From Millionella massiliensis (lineage in GTDB: Bacteria; Bacteroidota; Bacteroidia; Bacteroidales; Rikenellaceae), in contig NZ_FNWD01000002.1 in the NCBI RefSeq assembly GCF_900104655.1, positions 2,092,246 to 2,156,245 on the forward strand: DNA of 64,000 nucleotides, read 5' to 3'. Position numbers and translations under genes: made by a program. The notes under the pieces are model-generated. The model was not told the DNA's origin, ran no database searches, and saw nothing but the letters and a program-made list of their open reading frames with translations. Below are positions 1 to 9,947 of the stretch, piece after piece (within the stretch, counting starts at the first letter, position 1; each line of letters opens with the position of its first letter).

Positions 1-1874
1 ATCACCTGGATGGGGCGGCCGATCGAGTCTTCGGGCCAGTTCCAGTGCGGGATCAGCTCCAGGATGGGTTTGTCGTCGATCCACTGGGCCTGGTGGATGT
101 AGTAGGCCGATTTGGGGAAACCGCACAGGTCCATGATACCGAAGAACGAGCTGACCGAAGGCCAGCCGAAGGGGGTCGGTTCGCCGTGGTAGTCGAAGCC
201 GGTCCAGTAGAAGCAGCCGGCCATCCAGGGACGTTCGGCCACGGCTTTCCAGGCGCTGCGGTGGGTGGCGCCCCAGCCGGTGCAGTGGGTGTCGTACGAG
301 CCGAGGATGTGGCGGTCGTAGTCGGTCACATATTCGCCGCGTACCATCAGTGCCGAACCGTCTTCGGAACTGGTCAGCGGCAGGGTGGGATTCGATTTGT
401 GGAAGGGATCGTAGCTGCCGATCTGGTAGTTGAAGCCGCCCACGTCGACGGCCTGCGATACGTTGTGTTCAGAGAAGAAGCCTCCGTTCATGGCGGCGGT
501 CACCGGGCGGGTCGTGTCGAGTCGTTTGACCACGTCCGACATGCGGCGAACCATCTCGTAGCCGTTTTCGGTCCCCTGCATCGGCTCTTCGTTGAAGACC
601 GACCACAGGATCACGCTCGGACGGTTGCGGTCGCGGCGCACGAGCCACTCCAGCTGGCGCACGTATTCGGGCGAGGTGTTGAACAGACGGTTCTCGTCGA
701 GTACCATGATCCCCATGCTGTCGCAGGCGTCCATGAACTCTTTGGCCGTGGGGTTGTGGGCGGCGCGGTAGGCGTTGACGCCCATCTCTTTCAGCTTGCG
801 GAGGCGGAACTCCCACATGGCGTCGGGAACGGCCACCCCTACGCCGGCATGGTCCTGGTGGTTGCAGACCCCTTTGATCTTGACGTTCTTGCCGTTCAGC
901 CAGAAACCGGTGCTGCTGTCGAACCGGATGGTGCGGAACCCGCAGCGGGTTACCTGTTCGTCGGTCACCTTGCCGCCTGCTTTGACGGTGGTGCGCACGG
1001 TGTAGAGGTGCGGCGTCTCGGGCGACCAGAGGGCCGGATCGCTGACCGGAATGGTCATCCGGGCGGTCGCTTCGCGCAGGGCCAGTACGCTGACGGGCTG
1101 CTGCTGCGTGGCGACGGTTTCGCCCGTGGGCGAGAGCAGGGTCACTTCGACGTTGCCGTCGGCCTGCTCCTTGCCGGAGTTGTAGAGCGATACTTCGACG
1201 GGAATCTCCCACTCGGTGCCGCTCTTATTGACCGGGTTGGCATAGACGCCGTCCGTGGTGATGTGCAGGGGCGAACGTTTGACCAGCCAGGTGTGGCGGT
1301 AGATGCCGGCTCCTTCGTACCACCACCCTTCCTGGGCGTCAGCGTCGACGCGCACGGCGATGGTGTTGACGTTATCGCCGTAGGTGGCGTAGGGGGTGAT
1401 GTCGATGTACATCGAGGTGTAGCCGCACCAGTTACGGTGCAGCACGGTACCGTTCACCCAGATGGTAGCGTGGGTGGCGATCCCGTCGAGCTGGATCTCG
1501 AGGTGTTTGCCCTTGTCTTCGGGGGCGAGCTTGAATTTGCGGCGGTACCATCCGATGCCGCGTTTGTAGTACCCCTGTGAGAGGTTGGCGTCGGGATCGA
1601 CCGTGCCTTCGATGGCCCAGTCGTGGGGCAGATCGACGATCCGCCAGTCGGAGTCGTCGTAGTCGGGGGCTGCGGCGCCGCTCACACAGCCGGCTTTGGC
1701 GTTGCGATAGGTGGCGTTGTGGCCTTTGATGACGGGGTAGGGAATGTCGCCCAGGTGGAAACTCCACCCTTTGTCGAGCGAAAGCACTTCGCGGGGCGAA
1801 TCGCTCTGTTGGGCATGGGTCCACTGGAGGGTGCCGGCAAAGAGCACGGCAAGCAGCATGCGGATGATTTTCAT
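1..1874 (-). CDS. GH2 beta-galactosidase-like glycoside hydrolase (C-terminus cut by window edge)
   Basis: Secreted glycoside hydrolase family 2 enzyme, probably cleaving beta-linked galactose or a related sugar from glycans in the periplasm. Translation from ATG at 1874 gives an N-terminal signal peptide (MKIIRMLLAVLFAG...), a jelly-roll sugar-binding domain (about residues 30-200), an immunoglobulin-like domain, then the TIM barrel. The acid/base Glu is in SVILWSVFNEEP (about residue 429) and the nucleophile is probably the Glu of LTSSEDGSAL (about 504). About 624 residues lie in the window without a stop; relatives usually exceed 800, so the C-terminus is outside. It is the last gene seen of a three-gene minus-strand set (6046 to 1), 40 bp after the preceding gene. 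Exact substrate cannot be read from the sequence. Confidence 0.9.
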   Translation of the reverse strand, partial: MKIIRMLLAVLFAGTLQWTHAQQSDSPREVLSLDKGWSFHLGDIPYPVIKGHNATYRNAKAGCVSGAAAPDYDDSDWRIVDLPHDWAIEGTVDPDANLSQGYYKRGIGWYRRKFKLAPEDKGKHLEIQLDGIATHATIWVNGTVLHRNWCGYTSMYIDITPYATYGDNVNTIAVRVDADAQEGWWYEGAGIYRHTWLVKRSPLHITTDGVYANPVNKSGTEWEIPVEVSLYNSGKEQADGNVEVTLLSPTGETVATQQQPVSVLALREATARMTIPVSDPALWSPETPHLYTVRTTVKAGGKVTDEQVTRCGFRTIRFDSSTGFWLNGKNVKIKGVCNHQDHAGVGVAVPDAMWEFRLRKLKEMGVNAYRAAHNPTAKEFMDACDSMGIMVLDENRLFNTSPEYVRQLEWLVRRDRNRPSVILWSVFNEEPMQGTENGYEMVRRMSDVVKRLDTTRPVTAAMNGGFFSEHNVSQAVDVGGFNYQIGSYDPFHKSNPTLPLTSSEDGSALMVRGEYVTDYDRHILGSYDTHCTGWGATHRSAWKAVAERPWMAGCFYWTGFDYHGEPTPFGWPSVSSFFGIMDLCGFPKSAYYIHQAQWIDDKPILELIPHWNWPEDSIGRPIQV

Positions 1875-1914
1875 GTCTGTTGAGTAAGGGTTTTGGGGTT
1901 TTTGTTGATCGGTG

Positions 1915-3531
1915 TTAGAATTTGTTGACGGCTGTTTCGCGTCCGTTCCGGTAGAGCTTGACGCTCAGCAGCGAGGGGTCTTCGAGCGGGTTTTCGCCGG
2001 GGATGGCGAGGGTACGGTTCTCGTAGGGCTGAAGGGTGGGAACCTCGCATTCGACGACGGTCGCCCCGTTGGTGGTGATGCGCAGTGTGGCGGGTTCCGA
2101 AGCCTTGAGACCGAAGTTGCCCCCCTCGACCCGCCATTGACGGGCCGTGGAGTCGTACTGCGGACGACGGGCCGAGAGCAGTGCCGGGGTGTAGTCGACG
2201 TATGGAAGACGGGCGTAACCGATGGCAAGACCGCCTTTCCGGTCGCGGCCGATCAGTTTCGGGGCGAATTCGTCGGGGGTGATGCCGCTGCCGGTGCCGT
2301 CGAAGGTGACGATCAGGTCTTTGCCCGAGCGTTCCCACTTCAGGGGGCGGCAGCCGCGGCCGAAGTTGACTTCGGTGAAGGCTCCGAAGCGAAGCGACGG
2401 AATGTCAAGCTCCTTGGCCGGATTGAACCCCTTTTCGGCACGGATACGGACGCGGATTTCGGAGGTCGAGGCGTCGATCGTGTCGGGGTTGAGCACATCG
2501 AGCAGCAGGTCTTTTTGCAGCGGGATGCAGATGTTCTTCGAACTGTGGTTATCATTGCCGAGGTCTTCCCACTTGATGGTGTCGATCACGGCGAAGTTCA
2601 TCTGGATGGGGCGTCCTTCGGGGTCCTGGAACACCTTGGCGCGTTCGTACTTGAACCACTCCTCGACGTGGCCGTCGCGGTGGCGCGAGATGCCGGGCAC
2701 GTAGGCTTCGCCGGGTTCGGTCACCCAGTGCAGGCCGTCTTTCGACCGCTGGTAGAAGGCGATGCGCCCTAGCCAGTCGTTCACGATGAGGTGGTACTGG
2801 AGCGAGTCGCGCCAGATGACCGGGTCTTCGAACTCGCCTTCGACCGGCGGGTAGATGCGCTGTTCGGTGATCTGCTGGTAGGGCGATTCGCCGGTGCGGC
2901 TGATCCATACGCCCCCGCCACGGCAGACCATCAGGTACGATCCGTCCTGACGACGCGCGAAGGTGAGGTTGCTGAGCCCTTCGATGATCCGGCGGTCGCG
3001 GGGCTGGAAATCGAAGTGGCGATAGCTCCAGGGGCCTTCCAGCCCATCGGCGATGTAGTAGCCGTCGATGACGTAGACGATGATGCGGCCGTCGTCCAGT
3101 CGGAAGGCTTCGGGGTTATGGCCCTTGCCGATGGTGTCGCGGATGGTGTAGGGGCCGCTGAGCTGGTCGGACTGGGCGTGGTAAACGGTGGAGTTGCCCC
3201 ACTCCATGTGGCCTTTGGGGGCGCTTTCGGGCCAGCCGCAGACAAACAGATGGTATTTCCCGGCTTCGTCCTGAAGGATGTTGCCGCCCCAGAACGAGAG
3301 GTCGGGGTCTTCGATGCCGTTGTCGACGTAGCGCGGAATGACATTCCTGGCCCCCCAGACCTGGTCGGAGAGTTTACCGTCGGGCATGGGCAGGAAGCGG
3401 TCCATGTAGCGGCCGCCAAAGACGAGGTTGTCCCATTCGGCGGGGCGGGGCCGTTCGGTGATCTGGGCGGTGGCCGGTGCGGCTACGGCGGAGAGCAGCA
3501 GGGCGAGTAGCGGTAGGGTGTATTTTTTCAC
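1915..3531 (-). CDS. Secreted beta-propeller glycoside hydrolase-like protein (GH43/GH117-type fold)
   Basis: Probable exported glycosidase of the five-bladed beta-propeller type; the exact GH family is not assigned. I chose the GTG at 3531 because it gives a clean signal peptide (VKKYTLPLLALLLSAVAAPATAQ, 538 aa); the longer reading to 3696 overlaps the upstream gene and puts a charged stretch before the signal. Propeller-type strand repeats are visible, for example NGIEDPDLSFWGGN, GEFEDPVIWRDSLQYH and SRHRDGHVEEWFKYERAKVF; the EDP-containing turns resemble active-site blades of GH43-like enzymes. Residues after about 400 look like a beta-sandwich accessory domain. It sits 37 bp after the 825-aa lipoprotein and 40 bp before the GH2 gene, so all three are probably co-transcribed for use of one glycan. 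Alternative: a non-catalytic propeller binding protein. Confidence 0.7.
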   Translation of the reverse strand: MKKYTLPLLALLLSAVAAPATAQITERPRPAEWDNLVFGGRYMDRFLPMPDGKLSDQVWGARNVIPRYVDNGIEDPDLSFWGGNILQDEAGKYHLFVCGWPESAPKGHMEWGNSTVYHAQSDQLSGPYTIRDTIGKGHNPEAFRLDDGRIIVYVIDGYYIADGLEGPWSYRHFDFQPRDRRIIEGLSNLTFARRQDGSYLMVCRGGGVWISRTGESPYQQITEQRIYPPVEGEFEDPVIWRDSLQYHLIVNDWLGRIAFYQRSKDGLHWVTEPGEAYVPGISRHRDGHVEEWFKYERAKVFQDPEGRPIQMNFAVIDTIKWEDLGNDNHSSKNICIPLQKDLLLDVLNPDTIDASTSEIRVRIRAEKGFNPAKELDIPSLRFGAFTEVNFGRGCRPLKWERSGKDLIVTFDGTGSGITPDEFAPKLIGRDRKGGLAIGYARLPYVDYTPALLSARRPQYDSTARQWRVEGGNFGLKASEPATLRITTNGATVVECEVPTLQPYENRTLAIPGENPLEDPSLLSVKLYRNGRETAVNKF

Positions 3532-3568
3532 GGTGTCGTATGGGGAATTTATGGGGTAGGGAGTGTGT

Positions 3569-6046
3569 TTATCGATATTCAAGCCATGCGGTGGCGCGGG
3601 TGGGGGTGTCGCTGCGGAAGCGGATCCAACGGGCCTGGAAGGTGTCGGGCAGTTGTTGGACGAGGGGTTGTCCGGGGCGGACGGTGTAGGTGGCATAGGT
3701 CACCCAGTCGCCGTTGCCGGTGGGGTCGGCTTCGAGGGTAATGACTACCGGGCTGGAGGCGGTGTGCTCCAGGCGAAGCTCTTTGTGGTCGTAGTCGGCG
3801 ATGAGGTAGGGGTCCGAAGGGATGCCGGCTTCGACCGGCGTGTCGAACCAGGGCCCGCCGTGACCGGTCGGTTTACCCATCTTCCAGAGGTCGTCGATCG
3901 CTCCGGCCCATACGGCGGCTTTCCCGTCGTCCGATACGATAATGTGGGGATTCTCCTTGCCCGCTGCGGGGTCGATCCCGGTCATAATCAGCATCCCGCG
4001 GTACGAGGCGTAGTCTTCGATCCGGTACGGGTGGGAACTGATGGGGCGTATCTTGGCGAAGCCGTCGGCATTCTCGGCCGGGAGTTCGTAGAAGGTCCCC
4101 ATGCAGGAGAAGAGGTCGCGTTCGGTGGCTACTTCGCGACCCAGACGCAACTTGCCCTGAAGGGTAAGCGAGCGGCAGGCGTCGGCACCGAGGGGAAGAC
4201 GCCATCTGCGGTTTTGGTCGTCGACAATCAGCACCGAAGAGCTGTCGATCGTGATGACCTCCTGCGGAATGGCAAAGTGGGTGCGGATATAGTCGGCCGT
4301 TTGCGGGTCCTCCTTGCGGGTGAGGGTCAGTTGTTCGCCCATCTCGTAGTAGCCGGTTTCCGAGGTGGCGTCCCCCTCCGAGGTGGTGGCCAGCAGGCCC
4401 AGTGCACGACGGTCGTCGCCCAGACCGTAGAGCAGGCCGCCGGTCGTGGCGTTAGCGTCCGCGGGGCTCAGCCCGGCGAAAATGGGATCGGGCGCGGAGG
4501 TGCGTTCTTCCGGCTCGCTGTAGCAGAAGGTGGCGGTGGCCATGGTGCTCTGGTCGGGGGTCAGGCGGATCCACTCACCGCGCTCACCGGCGTCGAAGAC
4601 CACGTGTTGCGATGCACCGGGGGCGATTGTAACGCGTTGCAGCTCCTGCCAGCGGTCGTTCCCTTCCGCATCGGTCTCGATGGTGAAGGTGACGGCGGTG
4701 GTGCCTTCGTTGGCGATCCAGCAGCTGCGCCGGCTCCAGCCGGCAAACAACATCGGTTCGGAGGGAACGCCTCCCTGCAGCTGCTCGTGGGCCCATACGC
4801 CGCCTTCGGAGGTGACGGGACCCAGGTTGTCCGGGGTGTCGAGGGCGGTGAACCACAGGTTCGAGTTGGACTGGCCGAAGCCGCCCACGCCGCCTTTTAT
4901 TTTACGTTTGTTGAGGAACTCTTTCTGGGCCGAGTCGTCGCATCCGAAGACCAGCCGGTCTTTCCAGCGGGCAAAGTCGCCGATGACCTTCAGATAGGCC
5001 GAACGGGGCCGAATGCCGGCACTGTTGGCGACGGTGAACGTCCCGGGGAAGTGCCAGAACATGCCGTGCATGGTCATCAGGTATTCGGGTTCCCGGTCGC
5101 TCCCCACGTTGCGGATGCGGGGCCATTCGGTGTTCCATCCGTGGGCGCCGTCGTAGCTGTGGCTGGCTTTGGGCAGGCGGTAGAAGTGCCAACCCGTTTG
5201 TGGTTCGCGTACGCCGAGCAGCAGCGATTTGTGGTCCCAGCCCAGTGTCCAGATCGGATCGGTGGCGGGATTGGGGTTTCCGTAGATGCCACCGGGGCCG
5301 GTGACTTCGGTGAACTGGTTGCGGCGGATCACTTTCCACTCCGTGCCGTCCCATTCGGCCAGCACGCCGGCTTCGACGTCGAAACGGCGCATGGCTTCTT
5401 CCGTGTTCTCGCCGTTATTGGCGAAGACCATCACGCCCTGCCCGGAATAGAGGCCTTTGCCATGCACGCCGGGGAGCAACGGGTTGCCCGAACCGGTGAC
5501 CAGCGGTTTGCCGTTGCCGTCGGGGTAGAGCTCTTTGACCGCGAGGGTGTGTACGTCCACTTCGTAGAACCCCTCTTCCATGGTTCCGTAGTAGATCTTG
5601 TTGGCGGGGTCGGTCATGTGGCGGGCGTTGCCGGTGTGACGACCGGGCATGGTGGTGTAGGGAATGGTGCGGACGTGTCCTTCCCGGTCGATGGCGTAGG
5701 GGCCGATGAACAGTTGTTCGCTCTCGCGGTGGATCATGCGGTTGGCGGGGGTGCCGCCGATGCTGCTGTCAAAGGGGACCTGTCGGAGATCGGGGGTGAT
5801 GGTGTAGAGCTTGTCGGACGAACCGTTGGGCAGGTGGGGCCCGTAGGTGACCACCCAGAGCTGGTCGCCCCACGGGACGATGGCTCCGGTGCCACATTCG
5901 CCCTCCTGGTTGTACATGGCCAGACTGGGGTAGATTCCGGAGATCGAAGCGGGCTCCGGACTGCCACTCGGGGCGGAGCTGCATCCTGCGGCAAGCAGGG
6001 CAAACAGTCCCAGTGTGGAACTGATGCGGGTTTTACGAAAGTTCAT
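3569..6046 (-). CDS. Large lipoprotein of unknown function with duplicated C-terminal module
   Basis: Not assigned to a family. The N-terminus is a lipoprotein signal with lipobox LLAAGC (Cys22), so the mature protein is expected in the outer membrane or periplasm. The first 300 residues are rich in short W/Y-G-D repeats like a beta-propeller (GAIVPWGDQLWVVTYG, NKIYYGTMEEGFYEVD). From about residue 350 two related modules follow: GGVWAHEQLQGGVPSEPML...FTIETDAEGNDRW and GGPWFDTPVEAGIPSDPYL...ITLEADPTGNGDW, each ending in a beta-sandwich-like stretch (EWIRLTPDQSTMATATF and RWIRFRSDTPTRATAWL). It is the first gene of the minus-strand glycan-use set, so a role in binding or processing the same substrate is inferred from position only. 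Confidence 0.6.
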   Translation of the reverse strand: MNFRKTRISSTLGLFALLAAGCSSAPSGSPEPASISGIYPSLAMYNQEGECGTGAIVPWGDQLWVVTYGPHLPNGSSDKLYTITPDLRQVPFDSSIGGTPANRMIHRESEQLFIGPYAIDREGHVRTIPYTTMPGRHTGNARHMTDPANKIYYGTMEEGFYEVDVHTLAVKELYPDGNGKPLVTGSGNPLLPGVHGKGLYSGQGVMVFANNGENTEEAMRRFDVEAGVLAEWDGTEWKVIRRNQFTEVTGPGGIYGNPNPATDPIWTLGWDHKSLLLGVREPQTGWHFYRLPKASHSYDGAHGWNTEWPRIRNVGSDREPEYLMTMHGMFWHFPGTFTVANSAGIRPRSAYLKVIGDFARWKDRLVFGCDDSAQKEFLNKRKIKGGVGGFGQSNSNLWFTALDTPDNLGPVTSEGGVWAHEQLQGGVPSEPMLFAGWSRRSCWIANEGTTAVTFTIETDAEGNDRWQELQRVTIAPGASQHVVFDAGERGEWIRLTPDQSTMATATFCYSEPEERTSAPDPIFAGLSPADANATTGGLLYGLGDDRRALGLLATTSEGDATSETGYYEMGEQLTLTRKEDPQTADYIRTHFAIPQEVITIDSSSVLIVDDQNRRWRLPLGADACRSLTLQGKLRLGREVATERDLFSCMGTFYELPAENADGFAKIRPISSHPYRIEDYASYRGMLIMTGIDPAAGKENPHIIVSDDGKAAVWAGAIDDLWKMGKPTGHGGPWFDTPVEAGIPSDPYLIADYDHKELRLEHTASSPVVITLEADPTGNGDWVTYATYTVRPGQPLVQQLPDTFQARWIRFRSDTPTRATAWLEYR

Positions 6047-6653
6047 GTGCGGTAGGAGATAAATAAATGTATGGGGTGCATATATGTTTTTCCTGGGGGA
6101 GGGACTGTCGTGTCCTGTGCGGTTTTGTGCAGCGGGGTGTTGCCGAATGACATCGGAGTGTCGGGCCTCTTTCCTGTGCGGGTAGTAAACAAAACAGCGA
6201 CTGAGCCTTTCCTTCGGAAAAAGTCGATCGCCAAGATAGGAAGAATCGGCTGTTTTTACAAGCGGGACGGATCGGATGGGATTTGTCGGCTGGACCTGAA
6301 AATACAGGAAAAAGGTCAGTCAAGGGAACTTGCAGGGAGCTCCTTATTGTATTTTATGGAGATTTGATAACCGGCTTCTATTCTTTTGAAAAGATAGAAT
6401 ATATTGGTTTTAATATTGTTTGTATGGAGATTGAATTTTTCCGGTGGCGATTCGCAGTGGAAAGGTATTCTGAGGGTAACAGCATTTTTTGTGTTTTTCG
6501 GTCCGAAAGAGGTTGAACACAGGTAAAATGCAGGCAGGGATTCTGTCTTCGGTACAATGACGGTGGAGAAAGTGTGGCTGCCTGATCGGAGAGGGGGCGG
6601 AGGAGGGCCGGTCGGACGGAGTTGCCGGATGGGGAATCGGACGGTTGGGGGTT
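6047..6653 (-). other. Intergenic region upstream of the glycan-use operon
   Basis: About 600 bp without a credible gene. The stretch at about 6340-6500 is AT-rich and must hold the promoter of the minus-strand set starting at 6046, but I see no clean TTTG/TAnnTTTG pair. No convincing terminator hairpin with a T tract follows the RND gene ending at 6654; a small GGTTGG/CCAACC hairpin spans its stop codon. Short open frames here have no recognisable product. Confidence 0.4.
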
Positions 6654-9600
6654 CTACCAACCAAGGTTTTTTTTGTCAGGACAGGATACGGATCCGGCGG
6701 AGTCGGTCACTTCCAAGTGTTGCGAGCCTTCGTTTTCGACGGTTGTTTCCCCGGCGGCCGGAGACAGACGGTGACGCTCTTTCAACGGCAGGAAGACGGG
6801 CAGGTAGAAGAGGATGGCGATGATCGAGAAGACCATGCCTCCCATGGCCCCTGCCGCGAACGAGAACCAGAAGGGCTCGCGGCTGATGACCACGAATGGC
6901 ACGAGTCCCAGTACGGTCGAGAGCACCGTGAGCATGATGGGAATGATTTTACGGTTGTAGGCCCGCAGGTAGGTGGTCATGCCGCCCCGGATACCCTTGC
7001 GGCGGAAGATGTTGTAGTCGTTGATCAGGTAGATGCCGGCGTTGACGACCAGTCCGCTGAGCAACACGAATGAGGCGAAGCCCCCCTGGTCGAACTTCAG
7101 TTCGAAGAGATAGAAGGTCAGGAAGACGCCGATGAACGAGATGGGAATCATCGAGATGATGACCAACGGTTGTCGCAGTGATTCGAACAGTACGGCGCAG
7201 ATGAAGTAGATGATCAGGATCACGAGTACCAGCAGCCAGTAGGGCGAACTGCCTCCCTCGCCTCCCCACCAGCCCCAGCTGCGGTTGCTGACCACGCTGT
7301 AACCTACGGGGAGCTCTTCCTTGAGCCGGTTGATCTGGCGATCGGTGAAACGGGAGGCCAGTTCGTAGGAGCCGACGAAGTCGAAGGCGACCAGCAGTGA
7401 GTACTGTTGGTTGTATTTGTAGATGTTGTTGCCGGATTTGCGTTTGGCCATGGTTCCCAGTTCGGAGAGCTTGACATCGCGTGAGCCGACCGTCAGAATG
7501 TCGTTCTTCATGTGCCAGGCGTCGAAGCGGTCGGCTTCGGACGATACCAGTACGGCCCGTTCGATCTGGCCGTTGCGGTAGAACGCGGGCAACGAGTTGC
7601 GGTAGAGTTGCTGGCTGAGGGTCTGGTAATATTCGGCGGGGCTCAGTTCGTAGAGCGCAAAGCGGTCGAAGTTGAGGTCGAGGTAGAATTCGGTCCGGTT
7701 GTCGCCGCCGCCGTAGCTCATGCGGCCCATGATCTCGGGTTCGGAGACGCGCGGATTGGTCGAGATCGAGTCGACCAGCTCTTCGGCATAGCGGTAGAGT
7801 TGTTCGTAGTTGTAGCCGTAGAGGGAGATCTGGTTCTGTTTCCAGCCCGAACTGAGGCTGTTGTTGAAGCCCTGTCCCACGCCATAGATCGTCCAGTCGG
7901 CGCCGCCCAGACTGAGGGCTTTGATGGTGGCCAGGTCTTTGAGCCGGTAGGCGAAGCCTGCTTTGTCGGCTTCGGGCGTGAAGGTGACGGTGATCTGGCT
8001 GTTGTCGTAGCTCGAGATGCTGGTGCGGAACATGTCGATCTCGTCGAACCCGCTCAGGAAGTTCTCCATGTCGCGCATGGTCTCGTTGAGCTGGTGGACG
8101 GTGCACCCTTCGGGCAGCGAGGCGCGGATAATCAGTTGGGTGCGTTCCGGGGTGTTGTAGAAGTCGGAGGTGTAGACATCTTTGGCGAAAAGGCGGAGGC
8201 TGCCGCCCAGAGCCGTTTCGACCCAATCCTTGGCTTTTTGCTGGTAGAAGTCGCTGCCGATGGTGGCGTTGTAGGCGCGAACCCAAAGGGTGGAGTCGCG
8301 TTTGGGGTCGTTGCGGTGCTCGATCTTTGCCGGGAGCAGCTGGACGGGGAGTCCGAAGCCCAGAATGGCCACCACGATATAGACCCACCGCAGGCGTCGG
8401 CTGCGCAGCAGGAACCGGCCGTAGAGGCGGGTGAAACGTACGACGCGGCGTTTGGGGCGGGTGCGGAATCGTTTGAGGCGTTGTCGGGCGCGGTGGTAGA
8501 TGGGGAATTTGTCGATCAGGGCGGGGATGAAGAGCACGGAGATGAACATCGACACCACCAGGTTGATGACGATCACGGCGCAGAAGTCGACCAGGTTGTC
8601 GCGCTGTCCCTCGGGCAGGAAGAGCACGATGCTCAGTGCACCGATGGTGGTGAGCAGGGCGCCCATGATGGCCAGAAAGACGCGGCGGTTGCCGAAGCGT
8701 CCGTAGTGGTCGATCATAATGATCGAGGTGTCGATAATCATCCCCAGCGAGACGGTGATTCCGGCCAGCGAGTAGAGGTGGATCTCCAGCCCGAAGAGGT
8801 TGTAGAAGATGAAGGCCACCAGTATGTTGCATCCCAGCGTGAGCACGATCATCCAGAGGTAGCGCCAACTGCGGCTGGTCAGGAAGACGAACAGCAGCAG
8901 GATCAGGATCGAGAGCCCGGTGCGCCAGTAGATCTTGCTGAGCTCGCCGCGGATGTAAACCGATGAGTCGTCGGCCAGGGTGATCGAGTATCCGTCGGGG
9001 AGTTCGTTCCGGATCTGTTCGATGCGGGCTTTGAGGGCGTCGGTCAGCACGAGGGTGTTGACGTGGCGCTCGGCGTAGATGGTCAGGTTGATGTTGTTCA
9101 GCCCGTTGATGCGGTAGTAACTGCTGGGGAGCTGCTGCCGGTGCCGGATGGTGGCGATGTCGCCCAGGCGGACGATTCGTCCGTCGATGTTTTTGATGAT
9201 GAGCTGGTTCCACTGTTCGGGCGGCAGAGGCGACTGCTTGAGCTGGATGCGGATCTGTCGCAGATCGGAGGTGTCGGTTCCGGGGACCTGTCCCAGACCG
9301 ATGGGGCTTTCGCGGTCGAGGGTGTTGAAGGCCGAGACGATGTCGCCGCCGGTGATGCCGAGCGGCGCGCAGCGGTTGGGATCGAAGGTGACGATCCATT
9401 CGAAAGGAGTGGCTCCGGCGACGGAGACCGTATTGACCCCTTCGATGCGCGACAGCGGGTCGGCGATATGTTCCTGGGTGTATTGTTCGATTTGCCAGGT
9501 GGGCAGGTCGGCGTTGATGGTGTAGGTGAGCACGGGCGAGGCGCTTTCACCGTCCATGCCGGTCGAGAGCGAGGGGTACGAGACCCCTTCGGGCAGCGAG

Positions 9601-9947
9601 GGATAGAGTTGTCGCAGGCGGGATGAAATTTCGAACCGGATGGCGTCCATGTTGGCGTCTTGCTTGAAGGCGAGCGACACGGAGCCGCCGTCCTTGTAGG
9701 ACGAGGAGTACATCTCCTGGATGCCGGAGAGCGAGGCGAGCGTACCTTCGATTTTGGAGGTGACCTCCTGCTCCACGACGCGGGCCGAGGCGCCGTTCCA
9801 CCCGAAGTAGACGGAGATCCCCTTCTGCCGGATGCTGGGCGAGTACTGGATATTGAGCATGGGGATCATGGCCGCGCCGATGAGCATCAGGGTGACCATG
9901 ATCAGGATGATCCGGAAGGGGGAGGTATGTCGGAGTGGGCGGCTCAT
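6654..9947 (-). CDS. RND efflux transporter permease subunit (second of two)
   Basis: Inner-membrane resistance-nodulation-division pump, 1,097 aa, close to the family's usual 1,020-1,100. It has the RND layout: TM1 at residues 10-30, a large periplasmic porter domain, a TM block (about 340-500), a second porter domain and a final TM block. TM4 carries the proton-relay region as SLGMIIDTSIIMID with the Asp kept, although one of the usual paired Asp positions is Thr. The C-terminal 50 residues after the last TM (about 1048 on) are a charged cytosolic tail. Its start overlaps the stop of the upstream RND gene by 4 bp (ATGA), implying translational coupling. The two pumps are only distantly alike, so a heteromeric pump of the MdtBC/TriBC kind is plausible. 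Substrate unknown. Confidence 0.93.
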   Translation of the reverse strand: MSRPLRHTSPFRIILIMVTLMLIGAAMIPMLNIQYSPSIRQKGISVYFGWNGASARVVEQEVTSKIEGTLASLSGIQEMYSSSYKDGGSVSLAFKQDANMDAIRFEISSRLRQLYPSLPEGVSYPSLSTGMDGESASPVLTYTINADLPTWQIEQYTQEHIADPLSRIEGVNTVSVAGATPFEWIVTFDPNRCAPLGITGGDIVSAFNTLDRESPIGLGQVPGTDTSDLRQIRIQLKQSPLPPEQWNQLIIKNIDGRIVRLGDIATIRHRQQLPSSYYRINGLNNINLTIYAERHVNTLVLTDALKARIEQIRNELPDGYSITLADDSSVYIRGELSKIYWRTGLSILILLLFVFLTSRSWRYLWMIVLTLGCNILVAFIFYNLFGLEIHLYSLAGITVSLGMIIDTSIIMIDHYGRFGNRRVFLAIMGALLTTIGALSIVLFLPEGQRDNLVDFCAVIVINLVVSMFISVLFIPALIDKFPIYHRARQRLKRFRTRPKRRVVRFTRLYGRFLLRSRRLRWVYIVVAILGFGLPVQLLPAKIEHRNDPKRDSTLWVRAYNATIGSDFYQQKAKDWVETALGGSLRLFAKDVYTSDFYNTPERTQLIIRASLPEGCTVHQLNETMRDMENFLSGFDEIDMFRTSISSYDNSQITVTFTPEADKAGFAYRLKDLATIKALSLGGADWTIYGVGQGFNNSLSSGWKQNQISLYGYNYEQLYRYAEELVDSISTNPRVSEPEIMGRMSYGGGDNRTEFYLDLNFDRFALYELSPAEYYQTLSQQLYRNSLPAFYRNGQIERAVLVSSEADRFDAWHMKNDILTVGSRDVKLSELGTMAKRKSGNNIYKYNQQYSLLVAFDFVGSYELASRFTDRQINRLKEELPVGYSVVSNRSWGWWGGEGGSSPYWLLVLVILIIYFICAVLFESLRQPLVIISMIPISFIGVFLTFYLFELKFDQGGFASFVLLSGLVVNAGIYLINDYNIFRRKGIRGGMTTYLRAYNRKIIPIMLTVLSTVLGLVPFVVISREPFWFSFAAGAMGGMVFSIIAILFYLPVFLPLKERHRLSPAAGETTVENEGSQHLEVTDSAGSVSCPDKKNLGW

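Noticed and set aside
3532..3696. N-terminal extension of the propeller glycosidase to position 3696.
   Set aside because: It would overlap the upstream gene by over 120 bp and hide a clear signal peptide; the GTG at 3531 fits better.
3563..6055. Long plus-strand open frame (830 codons) opposite the lipoprotein gene, and similar long frames opposite the RND genes (7512-8966, 10847-13639).
   Set aside because: They are antisense shadows in GC-rich DNA: translations are low-complexity (G/V/A/D/H-rich) without domains, while the minus strand encodes recognisable proteins.
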